DNA from: Streptomyces sp. A1277
GTDB taxonomy: Bacteria > Actinomycetota > Actinomycetes > Streptomycetales > Streptomycetaceae
DNA length: 64,000 bases
NCBI RefSeq assembly: GCF_004795015.1
Contig: NZ_SSBI01000024.1
Coordinates: forward strand, 1 to 64,000
Direction: 5' to 3'
Below, piece after piece: positions 1-8,909 of this stretch. Position 1 is the first letter of the stretch; every line of letters starts with the position of its first letter. Both the position numbers and the translations under genes were made by a program. The notes below the pieces were generated by a model. It ran no database searches. It had not been told where the DNA came from and saw nothing but the letters and a program-made list of their open reading frames with translations.

Positions 1-2
1 GA

Positions 3-2420
3 TCTCTGCCCGGCACGGTGGCCGACGCGCCCGGCGCCCCCGCCCCCGGCCGGCCGCGGCCGTCCGCCGACCCCGGCGCACCATCGGCCGACGCCTCCGC
101 AAGGCCGCAGGCCACCGGGACACAGGCCACCGGGCCGCAGATCGCCGGGATGCAGGCCACCGGGCCGCAGATCACCGGGACACAGGCCACCGGGCCGCAG
201 ATCACCGGGACACAGGCCACCGGGCCGCAGGCCACCGGGCCGCAGATCACCGGGACACAGGCCACCGGGCCGCAGGCCACCGGGCCGCAGATCACCGGGA
301 CACAGGCCACCGGGCCGCAGGCCACCGGGCCGCAGATCGCCGGGACGCAGGCCGCCGGGCCGCAGGCCACCGGGACACAGGCCACCGGGACACAGGCCGT
401 CGCCGCCCCGGCCCGCATCGGCCCTGCCGAGGCGGCGGGCACGCCGCCGCCCGCGCACCGGCCCCCGCACACCCCGCTCTCCGCCTGCCCCGCCGGCGCA
501 CCGCACCCCGCCGACCTGCTGCCCCGCGCCCCGCGCGGGTTCCACGGGCGCGGGGCCGAGCTGACCGCGCTCTCCCGGGCGGCGGCCGGTGAGGCCCCCG
601 TCTGCCTGGTCACGGGTCCGGCCGGGGTGGGCAAGACCGCGCTGGCCCTGCACTGGGCGCGCCGGTCCCCCGCGGCCTTCCCGGACGGGCGGCTCTTCGC
701 CGATCTGCGCGGGTTCGGCGACACCGCCGAGCCGACCCCGCTCGAAGTGCTGCGCGAGTTCCTGCTCGCGCTCGGCGTCGCGCCCCGCCGGGTGCCGGAG
801 ACCGTGGCCGGGGCGGCCGCCCTGTTCCGCTCGCTGACCGACCGGCTGAGCCTCCTCGTCATCCTCGACAACGCCCGCGACTCCGCCCAGGTCAGGCCGC
901 TGCTGCCGGGCGGCGCGGACTGCGTCACGCTGATCACCAGCAGGCACCGGCTCGGAGGGCTCATCGCATCGGACGCCGCCGTCCCGGTCCCGGTGGACAT
1001 ACTGGAACCGCCGGACGGCACCGCGCTGCTGGCCGGGGTGCTCGGCGAGGAACGGGTCCTCGCCGAACCGGTGGCGGCCCGGCGGCTCGCCGAGCTCTGC
1101 GGCGGACTGCCGCTCGCCCTGCGGGTCACGGCGGCCCGGCTCGCGGGCCGCCCGCAGTGGACGCTGGCCGGGATGGCCGGCGAACTCGCCGACGAGCGCA
1201 GCCGGCTCTCCTACCTGGACGTGGAGGACACCGGGGTATCCGCCGCCCTGCGGCTCACCGTGCAGCAGCTCCCGCCGGACGCCGTCCACCACTTCACCCG
1301 GCTCGGCCATCACCCGGGCAGCCACTTCGACCCGTACACCGCCGCCGCGCTCGCCGGCAGCGACCCGGTCACCGCGGGGGCCGCGCTGGAACGGCTCGCC
1401 GCCGCCCACCTGGTCACGGAGACGGGCCCCGGGCGCTGGGTGCTGCACGACCTGGTGCGGCTGTACGCGCGCGGGCTGGACCCGGCGGCCGGGCCGGACG
1501 CGCTCCTCGGCGTGCTCGACCACTACATCGCCACCGCGCTCGCCGCCGCCGACACGGCCGAACCGGGCGGCGAGCCCTGCTTTGTACTGCCCGAGGACTA
1601 CCGGAAACCGGCCGCGACGCGGGACTTCACCGACCGGGCCGCGGCCATGAGCTGGCTGGCGGCCGAGCGCGAGGACCTGGCCCTGGCCGCCGCGGCCGCC
1701 CGCGCCGCCGGTTTCGACGACCGGGCGTGGCGGATCATCCTGCTCCAGTGGCCGCACGTGGTGTGGCGGGCGCGGGACGGCTGGGCGCCGATGCTGGAAC
1801 TGGCCCTCGCGGCGGCCGTCGCCCGCGAGGACCCGTACGCCGAGTCCCGGGTCCGCAACCTGCTGGGCTGGGTGCTGTCGGAGGAGGGCCGGACCAACGA
1901 GGCCATCGCCCTGCTGGAGCCGTCGCCCGGGCTCGCCCGGCAGGCGGGGGACCGGCTCGGCGAGGCGACCGCGCTGATCAACCTGGCCATCGTGCACGCC
2001 GAGCAGGGCGGCCTCGACCTGGCGATGGAGGGCTGCGCACAGGCCCTGGACCTGGCCCGCGAGGAGGCCGACGCCCACACCGAGATGCTCGCCCTCCAGC
2101 ACCTGGCCCGGATGCAGCTCGCGGCCGGCCGCCCGCAGGACGCCCTGGACTCCGCCCGCACCGCCTTCGACCTCGGCCCCGAGCACGAGGAGGCGGCGCG
2201 CCGGGTGCTGCTGCTGACGGTCAGCGGCGAGGCCCGCCTCGCCCTCGGCGCGGAGGACGAGGGCATACGGCTCCTGGACCGGGCGGCCACCGAGGCGGAG
2301 CAGGCCGGATACGACGAGGGCGCGGTGCGGGCCCTGGAGGCACTGCTGCGGGTGACGGCGGCCACGGACTACGTACGGCGCCGCGAGGCGGCGGTCCGCC
2401 GCCTCGCCGACGACGGCTGA
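3..2420 (+). CDS. AfsR-like NB-ARC/TPR regulatory protein (5' end cut by window)
   Basis: Large STAND-type ATPase regulator. Counting from the GTG at 18, a P-loop (GPAGVGKTAL) lies near residue 200, a Walker-B-like LVILDNARD near 280 and a GLPLAL motif near 362; the last 230 residues look like tetratricopeptide repeats. This order matches the ATPase and TPR part of AfsR/SARP regulators. The frame is open back to the window edge, so the true start, and perhaps the usual N-terminal DNA-binding and BTAD domains, lie upstream. A Gln-rich pentapeptide repeat tract separates residue 30 from the ATPase domain. The target genes cannot be told from here. Confidence 0.8.
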   Translation, partial: SLPGTVADAPGAPAPGRPRPSADPGAPSADASARPQATGTQATGPQIAGMQATGPQITGTQATGPQITGTQATGPQATGPQITGTQATGPQATGPQITGTQATGPQATGPQIAGTQAAGPQATGTQATGTQAVAAPARIGPAEAAGTPPPAHRPPHTPLSACPAGAPHPADLLPRAPRGFHGRGAELTALSRAAAGEAPVCLVTGPAGVGKTALALHWARRSPAAFPDGRLFADLRGFGDTAEPTPLEVLREFLLALGVAPRRVPETVAGAAALFRSLTDRLSLLVILDNARDSAQVRPLLPGGADCVTLITSRHRLGGLIASDAAVPVPVDILEPPDGTALLAGVLGEERVLAEPVAARRLAELCGGLPLALRVTAARLAGRPQWTLAGMAGELADERSRLSYLDVEDTGVSAALRLTVQQLPPDAVHHFTRLGHHPGSHFDPYTAAALAGSDPVTAGAALERLAAAHLVTETGPGRWVLHDLVRLYARGLDPAAGPDALLGVLDHYIATALAAADTAEPGGEPCFVLPEDYRKPAATRDFTDRAAAMSWLAAEREDLALAAAAARAAGFDDRAWRIILLQWPHVVWRARDGWAPMLELALAAAVAREDPYAESRVRNLLGWVLSEEGRTNEAIALLEPSPGLARQAGDRLGEATALINLAIVHAEQGGLDLAMEGCAQALDLAREEADAHTEMLALQHLARMQLAAGRPQDALDSARTAFDLGPEHEEAARRVLLLTVSGEARLALGAEDEGIRLLDRAATEAEQAGYDEGAVRALEALLRVTAATDYVRRREAAVRRLADDG
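108..392 (+). repeat. 15-bp coding minisatellite, 19 units
   Basis: Nineteen consecutive 15-bp units encode the pentapeptide Q-[AI]-[TA]-G-[PTM] in the linker before the NB-ARC domain. The units are almost identical at the DNA level and occur as higher-order blocks, which suggests recent expansion. It probably forms a flexible linker. Confidence 0.9.
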
Positions 2421-2480
2421 GGCGGGCGGGGCGGGGGCGGGAAGCCCGCCGGCCGCTCTTCGCCCGCGCCTGGCGGCCTC

Positions 2481-4304
2481 TCAGCCCTGCGTGTCCGCGT
2501 CCTCGTCCATGCCTGCGAGGACCAGCGGCAGCCGGGTGGCCCCGCCGGGTGCGACGCGGACGGGGACGCCCCAGTCCTGCTGGTGGACGTGGCAGGCCGG
2601 GTACTCGTTGGCCGGGTCGTCGTCGCAGGACGCGGCCATCGCGGAGACGTGCAGGACGCCCTCGGTGACGCCGTCGGCGAGGACCAGGTCGCGGAAGAGG
2701 TCGGTGCCCGCCCCTTCGCCCTCGGCCAGCAGCTCGGGCGGGGTCGAGGAGACCAGCAGCCGGGTCGAGGGCCCGTAGCGGGTGTCCAGCTTCTGACCGG
2801 CCGGTGCCTGGAAGACGACGTCGAGCCGGAGGGCGCCGGGCGCGACCTCGGTGGCCGCCCGCTGGGTGCGGTGGGCCTGCTCGGCGACGCGCACCGCCTC
2901 CTCGGGCAGCCGCAGCCGGGTCAGCCGGTGCCGTGCGGACTCCACGACCACGAGGTCGCCGTCCACCAGCACGGCGTCGCTGGGCTCGCGCAGGTCCGTG
3001 GCCAGGGTGCTGACCTCGCCGCTCGCGGGGTCGTAGCGGCGCAGGGCGTGGTTGTAGGTGTCGCAGACGGCGACCGACCCGTCGGGCAGCGCGGTGACGC
3101 CCAGCGGGTGCTGGAGCAGGGCCTGCGCGGCGGCCCCGTCGCGGTGGCCGAAGTCGAAGAGCCCGCTGCCGACGGCGGTGTGCACGGCGCCCTCGCGGTC
3201 GACATAGCGCAGGGCGGACGTCTCCGAGTCGGCGACCCACAGCCGCTCATCGGTCGCCGCCAGCCCGGACGGCTGGGCGAACCACGCCTCCGCGCCCGGC
3301 CCGTCGACCAGGCCCTCGTTGGTGGTCCCGGCCGCGACCCGGACGGTGCCGTCCTCGGGGTCGTACGTCCACAGCTGGTGGACGCCGGCCATGGCGATCC
3401 AGAGCCGGCCGTCGAACCAGGCGACGTCCCACGGCGAGGAGAGGTCCACCTCACGGGCCGGGCCGCTGGCGGGTGCCCCCTGCCACCACTGGCGGCCGGT
3501 GCCGGCGAGGGTGGTGGTCGCCCCGGTCGTCAGGTCGAGCGCGCGGATGGCGTGGTTGACGGTGTCGGCGACGGCGATCCGCCCGTCGGGCAGCGGCGCG
3601 AGCCCCTGCGGTTCGCTGAACGCGGCCTCGTCGGGCCCGCCGTCCGCGAACCCGCGCTCGCCGGTTCCGAAGTGCCGGCGCACGCTCTCGCCGTCCGCGT
3701 CCAGCTCGACCAGCCGGTGCCGGGTGGTGTCGGAGACCAGGAAGCCGCCGTCCGCGAGGAGCAGGGCCTTGCCGGGGAACCGCAGATGCGTGGCCACCGG
3801 CTCCGGCGCCACGTACGGCCCGTCCCCGCGCCGCAGGGTGCCCTTGCCCGCGTGCTCCGCCTCCAGCTCCTCGACCAGCTTCTCGATGGCGTGGGCGTGC
3901 CCCTCACCGGCGTGCTGGGCGACGACATAGCCCTCGGGGTCGATGACGACGAGCGTGGGCCAGGCGCGTACGGCGTACTGCTTCCAGGTGGCGAGCTCCG
4001 GGTCGTCGAGCACCGGGTGGTGGACCCCGTACCGCTCGACGGCGTCCACGACGGCCTGGTGCTCCGCCTCGTGGACGAACTTCGGCGAGTGCACGCCGAT
4101 GATCACGACGGTGTCGCGGTGCTTCTCCTCCAGCTCGCGCAGCTCGTCCAGGACATGCAGGCAGTTCACACAGCAGAAGGTCCAGAAGTCCAGGATCACG
4201 ATGCGGCCTCGCAGGTCAGCGAGGGTGTACTGCCGGTCGCCTGTATTGAGCCAGCCGCCCTTGCCGATGAGTTCGGGGGCCCTGACGCGCGCACGTGTTG
4301 CCAT
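2481..4304 (-). CDS. Thioredoxin-like/NHL-repeat protein
   Basis: 607-residue protein with an N-terminal thioredoxin-like domain (WTFCCVNC, a CxxC pair, near residue 48) of the TlpA/AhpC type, then a beta-propeller of NHL-type repeats (about residues 170-480) and a C-terminal domain. The ATG at 4304 is chosen because the next upstream in-frame start would run through the divergent gene that begins at 4369. No signal peptide is visible, so a cytoplasmic thiol redox role is inferred; the substrate is unknown. The family is conserved in actinobacteria. Confidence 0.88.
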   Translation of the reverse strand: MATRARVRAPELIGKGGWLNTGDRQYTLADLRGRIVILDFWTFCCVNCLHVLDELRELEEKHRDTVVIIGVHSPKFVHEAEHQAVVDAVERYGVHHPVLDDPELATWKQYAVRAWPTLVVIDPEGYVVAQHAGEGHAHAIEKLVEELEAEHAGKGTLRRGDGPYVAPEPVATHLRFPGKALLLADGGFLVSDTTRHRLVELDADGESVRRHFGTGERGFADGGPDEAAFSEPQGLAPLPDGRIAVADTVNHAIRALDLTTGATTTLAGTGRQWWQGAPASGPAREVDLSSPWDVAWFDGRLWIAMAGVHQLWTYDPEDGTVRVAAGTTNEGLVDGPGAEAWFAQPSGLAATDERLWVADSETSALRYVDREGAVHTAVGSGLFDFGHRDGAAAQALLQHPLGVTALPDGSVAVCDTYNHALRRYDPASGEVSTLATDLREPSDAVLVDGDLVVVESARHRLTRLRLPEEAVRVAEQAHRTQRAATEVAPGALRLDVVFQAPAGQKLDTRYGPSTRLLVSSTPPELLAEGEGAGTDLFRDLVLADGVTEGVLHVSAMAASCDDDPANEYPACHVHQQDWGVPVRVAPGGATRLPLVLAGMDEDADTQG

Positions 4305-4368
4305 GGGAACAGTCAACATCACCGTGGCGTCCCCGCATTCCACAGGTCCCTCGGGGAACCTGTGGGAC

Positions 4369-4860
4369 ATGAGACTTCTCGTGCGTGAGCGGATTTTCGG
4401 CATCGGCGACGACTACTGGATCGAGGACGCGGACGGCCGCAAGGTCTTCCTGGTCGACGGCAAGGCCATGCGGGTGCGCGACACCTTCGAGCTGAAGGAC
4501 GCACAGGGCCGGGTCGTCGTGGAGATCCGGCAGAAGCTGATCAGCCTGCGCGACACGATGCTGATCGAGCGGGACGGTGAGCAGCTCGCCAAGGTCAAGC
4601 GGAAGCGGCTGTCGCTGCTGCGCAACCACTACCGAGTGACCCTGGCGGACGGCACCGAGCTGGACGTCAGCGGCAAGATCCTGGACCGCGAGTTCGCGGT
4701 GGACTACGAGGGGGAGCTGCTGGCGCAGATCTCCCGCCGCTGGCTGACCGTCCGCGACACCTACGGGATCGACATCGTGCGGGAGGACGCCGATCCGTCG
4801 CTCCTGATCGCGGTGGCGGTGTGCGTGATCGTGCTGGCGGAGAAGGAGCACGAGGACTGA
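4369..4860 (+). CDS. LURP-one-related/YxjI-family protein
   Basis: 163-residue protein starting MRLLVRERIF with repeated beta-hairpin blocks (VRDTFELKD, ISLRDTM, LTVRDTYGID), typical of the LURP-one-related (tubby-like fold) family. Family members are small soluble or membrane-associated proteins of unclear function. It is divergent from the thioredoxin-NHL gene with 64 bp between the starts, and ends 16 bp before a 38-bp palindrome that carries a parS site. Confidence 0.8.
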   Translation: MRLLVRERIFGIGDDYWIEDADGRKVFLVDGKAMRVRDTFELKDAQGRVVVEIRQKLISLRDTMLIERDGEQLAKVKRKRLSLLRNHYRVTLADGTELDVSGKILDREFAVDYEGELLAQISRRWLTVRDTYGIDIVREDADPSLLIAVAVCVIVLAEKEHED

Positions 4861-4876
4861 GCGCGCGGGGCACGCC

Positions 4877-4914
4877 CGAAGGGTCTCTGTTTCACGTGAA
4901 ACAGAGACCCTTCG
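4877..4914. terminator. 38-bp perfect palindrome between convergent genes
   Basis: A perfect 38-bp inverted repeat without a spacer (centre between 4895 and 4896), in the 68-bp gap between convergent genes ending at 4860 and 4929. As RNA it could fold into a long hairpin and serve both genes as terminator. Its central 14 bp are a parS site. Confidence 0.7.
4889..4902. promoter_or_regulatory. parS: parS site (ParB-binding centromere)
   Basis: GTTTCACGTGAAAC, an exact match to the Streptomyces parS consensus, at the centre of a longer palindrome. ParB loads here to organise the origin region for segregation during sporulation. In Streptomyces these sites are concentrated near oriC, which helps place this window. 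Confidence 0.93.
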
Positions 4915-4928
4915 CGTCGAGGTCCTTC

Positions 4929-5723
4929 TCAGATCTTCGGCGCGGCCAGCCCCAGCCGCCGGTCCTTGAGGGCCGGGAACTGCTCCCGGGTCGCGGCGGC
5001 CTTGGCCGGGTCGAACTCCACGGTCAGCACCTCCTCGTCCGCGCCCGCCTCGGCGAGCACCTCGCCCCAGGGGTCCACGACGACGCTGTGCCCGGCCTGT
5101 TGCATACCGGCGTGGGTGCCGGCGGAGCCGACGGCCAGGACGTACGCCTGGTTCTCGACGGCCCGGGCGCGGGCGAGCAGGCTCCAGTGGGCGCGCCGGC
5201 GCTCCGGCCAGCCGGCCGCGACGACCAGCGTCTCGGCCCCCGCGTCGACCAGGCCCCGGAACAGCTCAGGGAAGCGGAGGTCGTAGCAGGTGGCGAGGCC
5301 GAGGGTGGTCTGCGGGAGGGTGACGGTCACCAGTTCCTCACCGGCACCCATCATGACCGCCTCGCCCCGGTCGAAGCCGAAGCGGTGGATCTTCCGGTAG
5401 GCGGCGGCCCGTTCGCCCTCGGGCGTGAAGACGAGCGTGGTGTTGTAGAGGGTGCCGTCACCGGCCCGTTCCACGAAGGAGCCGGCGTGCAGCCAGACTC
5501 CGGCATCGGCGGCGGCCTCGGCCATGACCGCGTGCGTCGGGCCCGTCAGGGGTTCGGCCTCGTCCTCGAACGACTTGTACGCGAAGGCGCCGACCGGCCA
5601 CAGCTCGGGGAGCACCACCAGATCCGCGCCCCGCTGCGCCACGACCAGGGAAGCGGCGCGTTCCCTGCGGGAATCGACGGGTTCGTCCGGGTCTACTGCG
5701 ATCTGGATGAGGGAGGCGCGCAC
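4929..5723 (-). CDS. Carbon-nitrogen hydrolase (nitrilase superfamily)
   Basis: 264-residue amidohydrolase of the CN-hydrolase superfamily. The catalytic triad is visible: Glu in VVLPELWP (about residue 40), Lys in YRKIHRFGFD (about 110) and Cys in CYDLRFPELF (about 145). The length fits single-domain Nit/omega-amidase-like enzymes that hydrolyse small amides in the cytoplasm; the substrate cannot be read from sequence. GTG start at 5723. Convergent with the LURP-one gene across the parS palindrome. Confidence 0.9.
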   Translation of the reverse strand: MRASLIQIAVDPDEPVDSRRERAASLVVAQRGADLVVLPELWPVGAFAYKSFEDEAEPLTGPTHAVMAEAAADAGVWLHAGSFVERAGDGTLYNTTLVFTPEGERAAAYRKIHRFGFDRGEAVMMGAGEELVTVTLPQTTLGLATCYDLRFPELFRGLVDAGAETLVVAAGWPERRRAHWSLLARARAVENQAYVLAVGSAGTHAGMQQAGHSVVVDPWGEVLAEAGADEEVLTVEFDPAKAAATREQFPALKDRRLGLAAPKI

Positions 5724-5907
5724 ACTACCACCGTCCTGGCATTCAAGCCGTCAACACGGGCCTACGATCGTCACACGAAAGCACTGCCGGGGTGCCTGCT
5801 CGCAGCGTAACTTAGCCATCGAAGCCCATCGCCGCTCACAGCCCGCAGCCCGACCGTCCGCGCCCAGTTCTCCAGCCCATGCACCGCAGAACCGCACGAG
5901 GGGTCCC

Positions 5908-6732
5908 GTGACCGTCCATCCCAGCCTCCAGACCTACGCCGATGCCTGGACCCACTCCATCGAGTCGATAGCCGAGCTGGTGAGCCCGCTCACCGAGGGC
6001 GAGTGGAACGGCCGTACACCCTGCCCCAACTGGTCGGTGCGCGACATCGTCTCGCACATCATCGGCATGGAGTGCGAACAGCTCGGCGACCCGCGCCCGA
6101 TCCACACGCTGCCGCGCGATCTCTTCCATGTGCAGAGCGACTTCGCCCGCTACATGGAGATGCAGGTCGACGTCAGGCGCCACCACACCGGACCGGAGAT
6201 GACCTCCGAGCTGGAGTACACGATCATCCGCAGGTCCCGTCAGCTGCGCAACGAGACGCGTGACCCGGAGACCATGACGCGGGCCCCGCTGGGTGCCGAA
6301 CAGACCCTGGAGACGGCGCTGCGGTTGCGCGCATTCGACGTCTGGGTCCACGAGCAGGACCTGCGTACGGCGCTGGGCAAGCCCGGCAACCTGGACTCCC
6401 CCGGCGCCGTGGTCGCCCGGGACAGCCTGCTGCTGGGGCTGCCGAAGGTGGTGGCCAAGAGTGCGGGCGCCCCGCCCAACTCGGCGGTGGTGGTGGATGT
6501 GCACGGCCCGGTGGAGTTCCTGCGCACGGTACGGGTGGACGCCGAGGGCCGCGGTTCGGTGGACGGCTCTCCGTCGCTCGGCCCGGCCGCGACGCTGTCG
6601 ATGGACTGGGAGACGTACGTCCGGCTGGCCTGCGGGCGGGTGCGGCCGGGTGCGGTCGCGGACCGGGTCAAGACCGAGGGCGACCAGGACCTGGCGGCCG
6701 CCATCCTCCAGCACTTCGCGGTCACCCCGTAG
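5908..6732 (+). CDS. Maleylpyruvate isomerase-family mycothiol-dependent enzyme
   Basis: 274-residue protein with a DinB-like four-helix N-terminus (WNGRTPCPNWSVRDIVSH, residues about 30-50) and a C-terminal SCP2-like domain, the layout of actinobacterial mycothiol-dependent maleylpyruvate isomerase relatives. The GTG at 5908 follows a GAGGGG ribosome-binding site. Most members have unknown substrates, so transfer or isomerisation with mycothiol is inferred only from the family. Convergent with the MFS transporter gene. Confidence 0.83.
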   Translation: MTVHPSLQTYADAWTHSIESIAELVSPLTEGEWNGRTPCPNWSVRDIVSHIIGMECEQLGDPRPIHTLPRDLFHVQSDFARYMEMQVDVRRHHTGPEMTSELEYTIIRRSRQLRNETRDPETMTRAPLGAEQTLETALRLRAFDVWVHEQDLRTALGKPGNLDSPGAVVARDSLLLGLPKVVAKSAGAPPNSAVVVDVHGPVEFLRTVRVDAEGRGSVDGSPSLGPAATLSMDWETYVRLACGRVRPGAVADRVKTEGDQDLAAAILQHFAVTP

Positions 6733-6754
6733 AACGGAGCCGTACGCGGCAACA

Positions 6755-6792
6755 GCGGCGCCCGCCCCCGCGGAGGGGGACGGGCGCGCCGC
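6755..6792. terminator. Imperfect GC-rich hairpin between convergent genes
   Basis: Left arm GCGGCGCCCGCCCC and a complementary right arm with small bulges flank a short loop in the 84-bp gap between genes ending at 6732 and 6817. Probably a bidirectional terminator. Confidence 0.55.
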
Positions 6793-6816
6793 CGTTTCGG
6801 GGGTGATCCGGGCGGG

Positions 6817-8127
6817 TCAGGCAGGGACGTGCACGGCCTCCACGCGGCTGATCACGTGGTGTTCCCGCTCCCGGTGCGCGGCCTTCGCGCGCAGCCGCAG
6901 GATCTGGGCGACCCCCAGCGCCTCCAGGACGAAGACGGAGGCGAACGCGACGCGGTAGTTGTCGCCGGTCGCGTCCAGCAGCACACCGACGGCCAGCAGC
7001 GTGGTCATCGAGGCGATGAAGCCGCCCATGTTGACGATGCCGGACGCGGTGCCCTGGCGCTCGGGCGGGTTGGCCGGGCGGGAGAAGTCGAAGCCGATCA
7101 TCGAGGCGGGCCCGCAGGCGCCGAGCACCACGCACAGGACGATCAGCAGCCACATCGGCGCGTGGTCCCCGGGGTGGAAGATGGCCGACGCCCACAGCGC
7201 GGCCGTCATGCCGACCGTGCCCAGTGCGAGGGGGACGCGGGCCGCGTGGTGGCGGGCGATGACCTGCCCGTAGACGAGCCCGACCGCCATGTTGGAGAGC
7301 ACCACCAGGGTCAGCAACTCTCCGGCGGTGCCCCGGCTCAGCCCTTGGTCCTCGACCAGGAACGGCATGCCCCACAGCAGCAGGAACACCATGGCCGGGA
7401 ACTGCGTCGTGAAGTGCACCCACATCCCGAGCCGGGTGCCGGGCTCCCGCCAGGCGGCCGCGATCTGCTTGCGTACGTACGCCCCGCCGGCGTGCTGGGC
7501 GGGCGGCGGCTCGTGGCCCTCGGGGTGGTCCTTCAGGAAGAGCAGGAGCAGCACCAGCACCACGACCCCGGCCAGCGAGCTGCCGACGAACGTGGTGGTC
7601 CAGCCGAAGCCGTGCAGGGCGCGGGCGATGACCAGCGTCGAGACGAGGTTGCCCGCCATGCCGAAGAGGGCGGCGACCTGCCCGATGAGCGGGCCGCGCC
7701 GGGCGGGGAACCAGCGCGTGCCCAGCCGCAGCACGCTGATGAACGTCATCGCGTCGCCGCAGCCCAGCAGCGCGCGGGAGGCGAGCGCGGTGCCGTACGA
7801 GGGGGAGAGCGCGAAGCCGAGCTGGCCGAGGGTGAACAGGACGGCCCCGAGGGCGAGGACCTTCTTGGTGCCGAGCCGGTCGACCATCAGGCCGACGGGT
7901 ATCTGCATGCCCGCGTAGACCAGGAGCTGGAGGATGGAGAAGGTGGAGAGCGCCGAGGCGTTGACGTCGAACCGGTCGGCGGCGTCGAGTCCGGCGACGC
8001 CGAGGCTGGTGCGGAAGATGATGGCGACGAAGTAGACGGCGACGCCGATGCCCCAGACCCGGGCGGCACGCCGGCCGCCGGGCGGGTCACCGGGCAGGGG
8101 CAGGGTGGGTGCGGCGGCGGAACTCAC
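6817..8127 (-). CDS. MFS transporter
   Basis: 436-residue major facilitator protein with about 12 hydrophobic segments and the loop 2-3 signature GLMVDRLGTKKVL (near residue 78). Similar to the anion/nitrate or hexuronate-type MFS branches, but the substrate is not identifiable. Its GTG start overlaps the stop of the upstream GntR gene (GTGA), so the two are translationally coupled, and the regulator probably senses the cargo or its metabolite. Confidence 0.87.
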   Translation of the reverse strand: MSSAAAPTLPLPGDPPGGRRAARVWGIGVAVYFVAIIFRTSLGVAGLDAADRFDVNASALSTFSILQLLVYAGMQIPVGLMVDRLGTKKVLALGAVLFTLGQLGFALSPSYGTALASRALLGCGDAMTFISVLRLGTRWFPARRGPLIGQVAALFGMAGNLVSTLVIARALHGFGWTTTFVGSSLAGVVVLVLLLLFLKDHPEGHEPPPAQHAGGAYVRKQIAAAWREPGTRLGMWVHFTTQFPAMVFLLLWGMPFLVEDQGLSRGTAGELLTLVVLSNMAVGLVYGQVIARHHAARVPLALGTVGMTAALWASAIFHPGDHAPMWLLIVLCVVLGACGPASMIGFDFSRPANPPERQGTASGIVNMGGFIASMTTLLAVGVLLDATGDNYRVAFASVFVLEALGVAQILRLRAKAAHREREHHVISRVEAVHVPA

Positions 8128-8810
8128 CGGTCCTCACCCCGGACCAGCACCTTGACCCGGCTGACGTGGCGGCGCACGACCTGCGCGGCGCCTTCCGCGT
8201 CACCGGCTCTGATCGCCTCCAGCAGCTCGCTGTGCTCCGCGATGTTGGCGGCGATCCTGCCGGGGTGCGCCTCCATGACGGCGACCCCCATCCGCAACTG
8301 GCGGTCGCGCAGCTGGTCGTAGAGCCGGGACAGGATCTCGTTGCCCGCGTGGCGGACGATCTCGGCGTGGAAGCAGCGGTCCTTCACGGAGACGGCGGCC
8401 AGATCGCCCGCCTCGGAGCACTGCCGCTGCTCCTCCAGGAGCCCTTCGAGACGGCTGATGAGCTGCGGGGAGGCGGGCACGGCCTTGCGCGCGGCGAACT
8501 CCTCGACCAGCAGCCGGGTCTCCACCACGTCCGCGATCTCCTGGGCGGAGACGGCGAGGACCAGGGCGCCCTTCTTGGGGTAGAGCTTGATCAGCCCTTC
8601 GACCTCAAGCCGCAGCAGCGCCTCGCGCACCGGCGTGCGCGAGACCCCCACGGCCTCCGCGAGGCCGCCTTCGGTCAGCAGCGTGCCGCCTTCGTAACGG
8701 CGGTCGAGGACCGCGTCCTTGACGTGGGCGTAGACGCGCTCGGCGGCCGGGGGCCGCTTCACGGGCGGGTGTGCGGGGGCGGGGGACGCGGAGGGAGCGG
8801 GGGCAGGCAT
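8124..8810 (-). CDS. GntR-family (FadR/FCD) transcriptional regulator
   Basis: 228-residue regulator. The winged helix (about residues 20-90) contains LAEAVGVSRTPVREALLRLE, the classic GntR recognition region, followed by an all-helical FCD ligand domain with metal-type His residues (RCFHAEIVRHAGN). The ATG at 8810 gives a Pro/Ala-rich start. First gene of a two-gene operon with the MFS transporter; probably represses the pair in the absence of a small organic acid. Confidence 0.88.
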   Translation of the reverse strand: MPAPAPSASPAPAHPPVKRPPAAERVYAHVKDAVLDRRYEGGTLLTEGGLAEAVGVSRTPVREALLRLEVEGLIKLYPKKGALVLAVSAQEIADVVETRLLVEEFAARKAVPASPQLISRLEGLLEEQRQCSEAGDLAAVSVKDRCFHAEIVRHAGNEILSRLYDQLRDRQLRMGVAVMEAHPGRIAANIAEHSELLEAIRAGDAEGAAQVVRRHVSRVKVLVRGEDR

Positions 8811-8909
8811 GCACACAGCATAGATACAACATGCACGCAAGCGTCCACCCGTCCACGATGTGGGCCGGTACGGGGCCGCCCGAGCCTTCGTCGGGGCGGA
8901 GTCCGGCCC

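Noticed and set aside
108..392. CRISPR-like appearance of regular repeats
   Set aside because: Units are contiguous 15-bp in-frame coding repeats without spacers.
2583..4388. 600-codon plus-strand open frame opposite the thioredoxin-NHL gene
   Set aside because: No recognisable domain; the minus-strand product has clear CxxC and NHL motifs, so this is a shadow.
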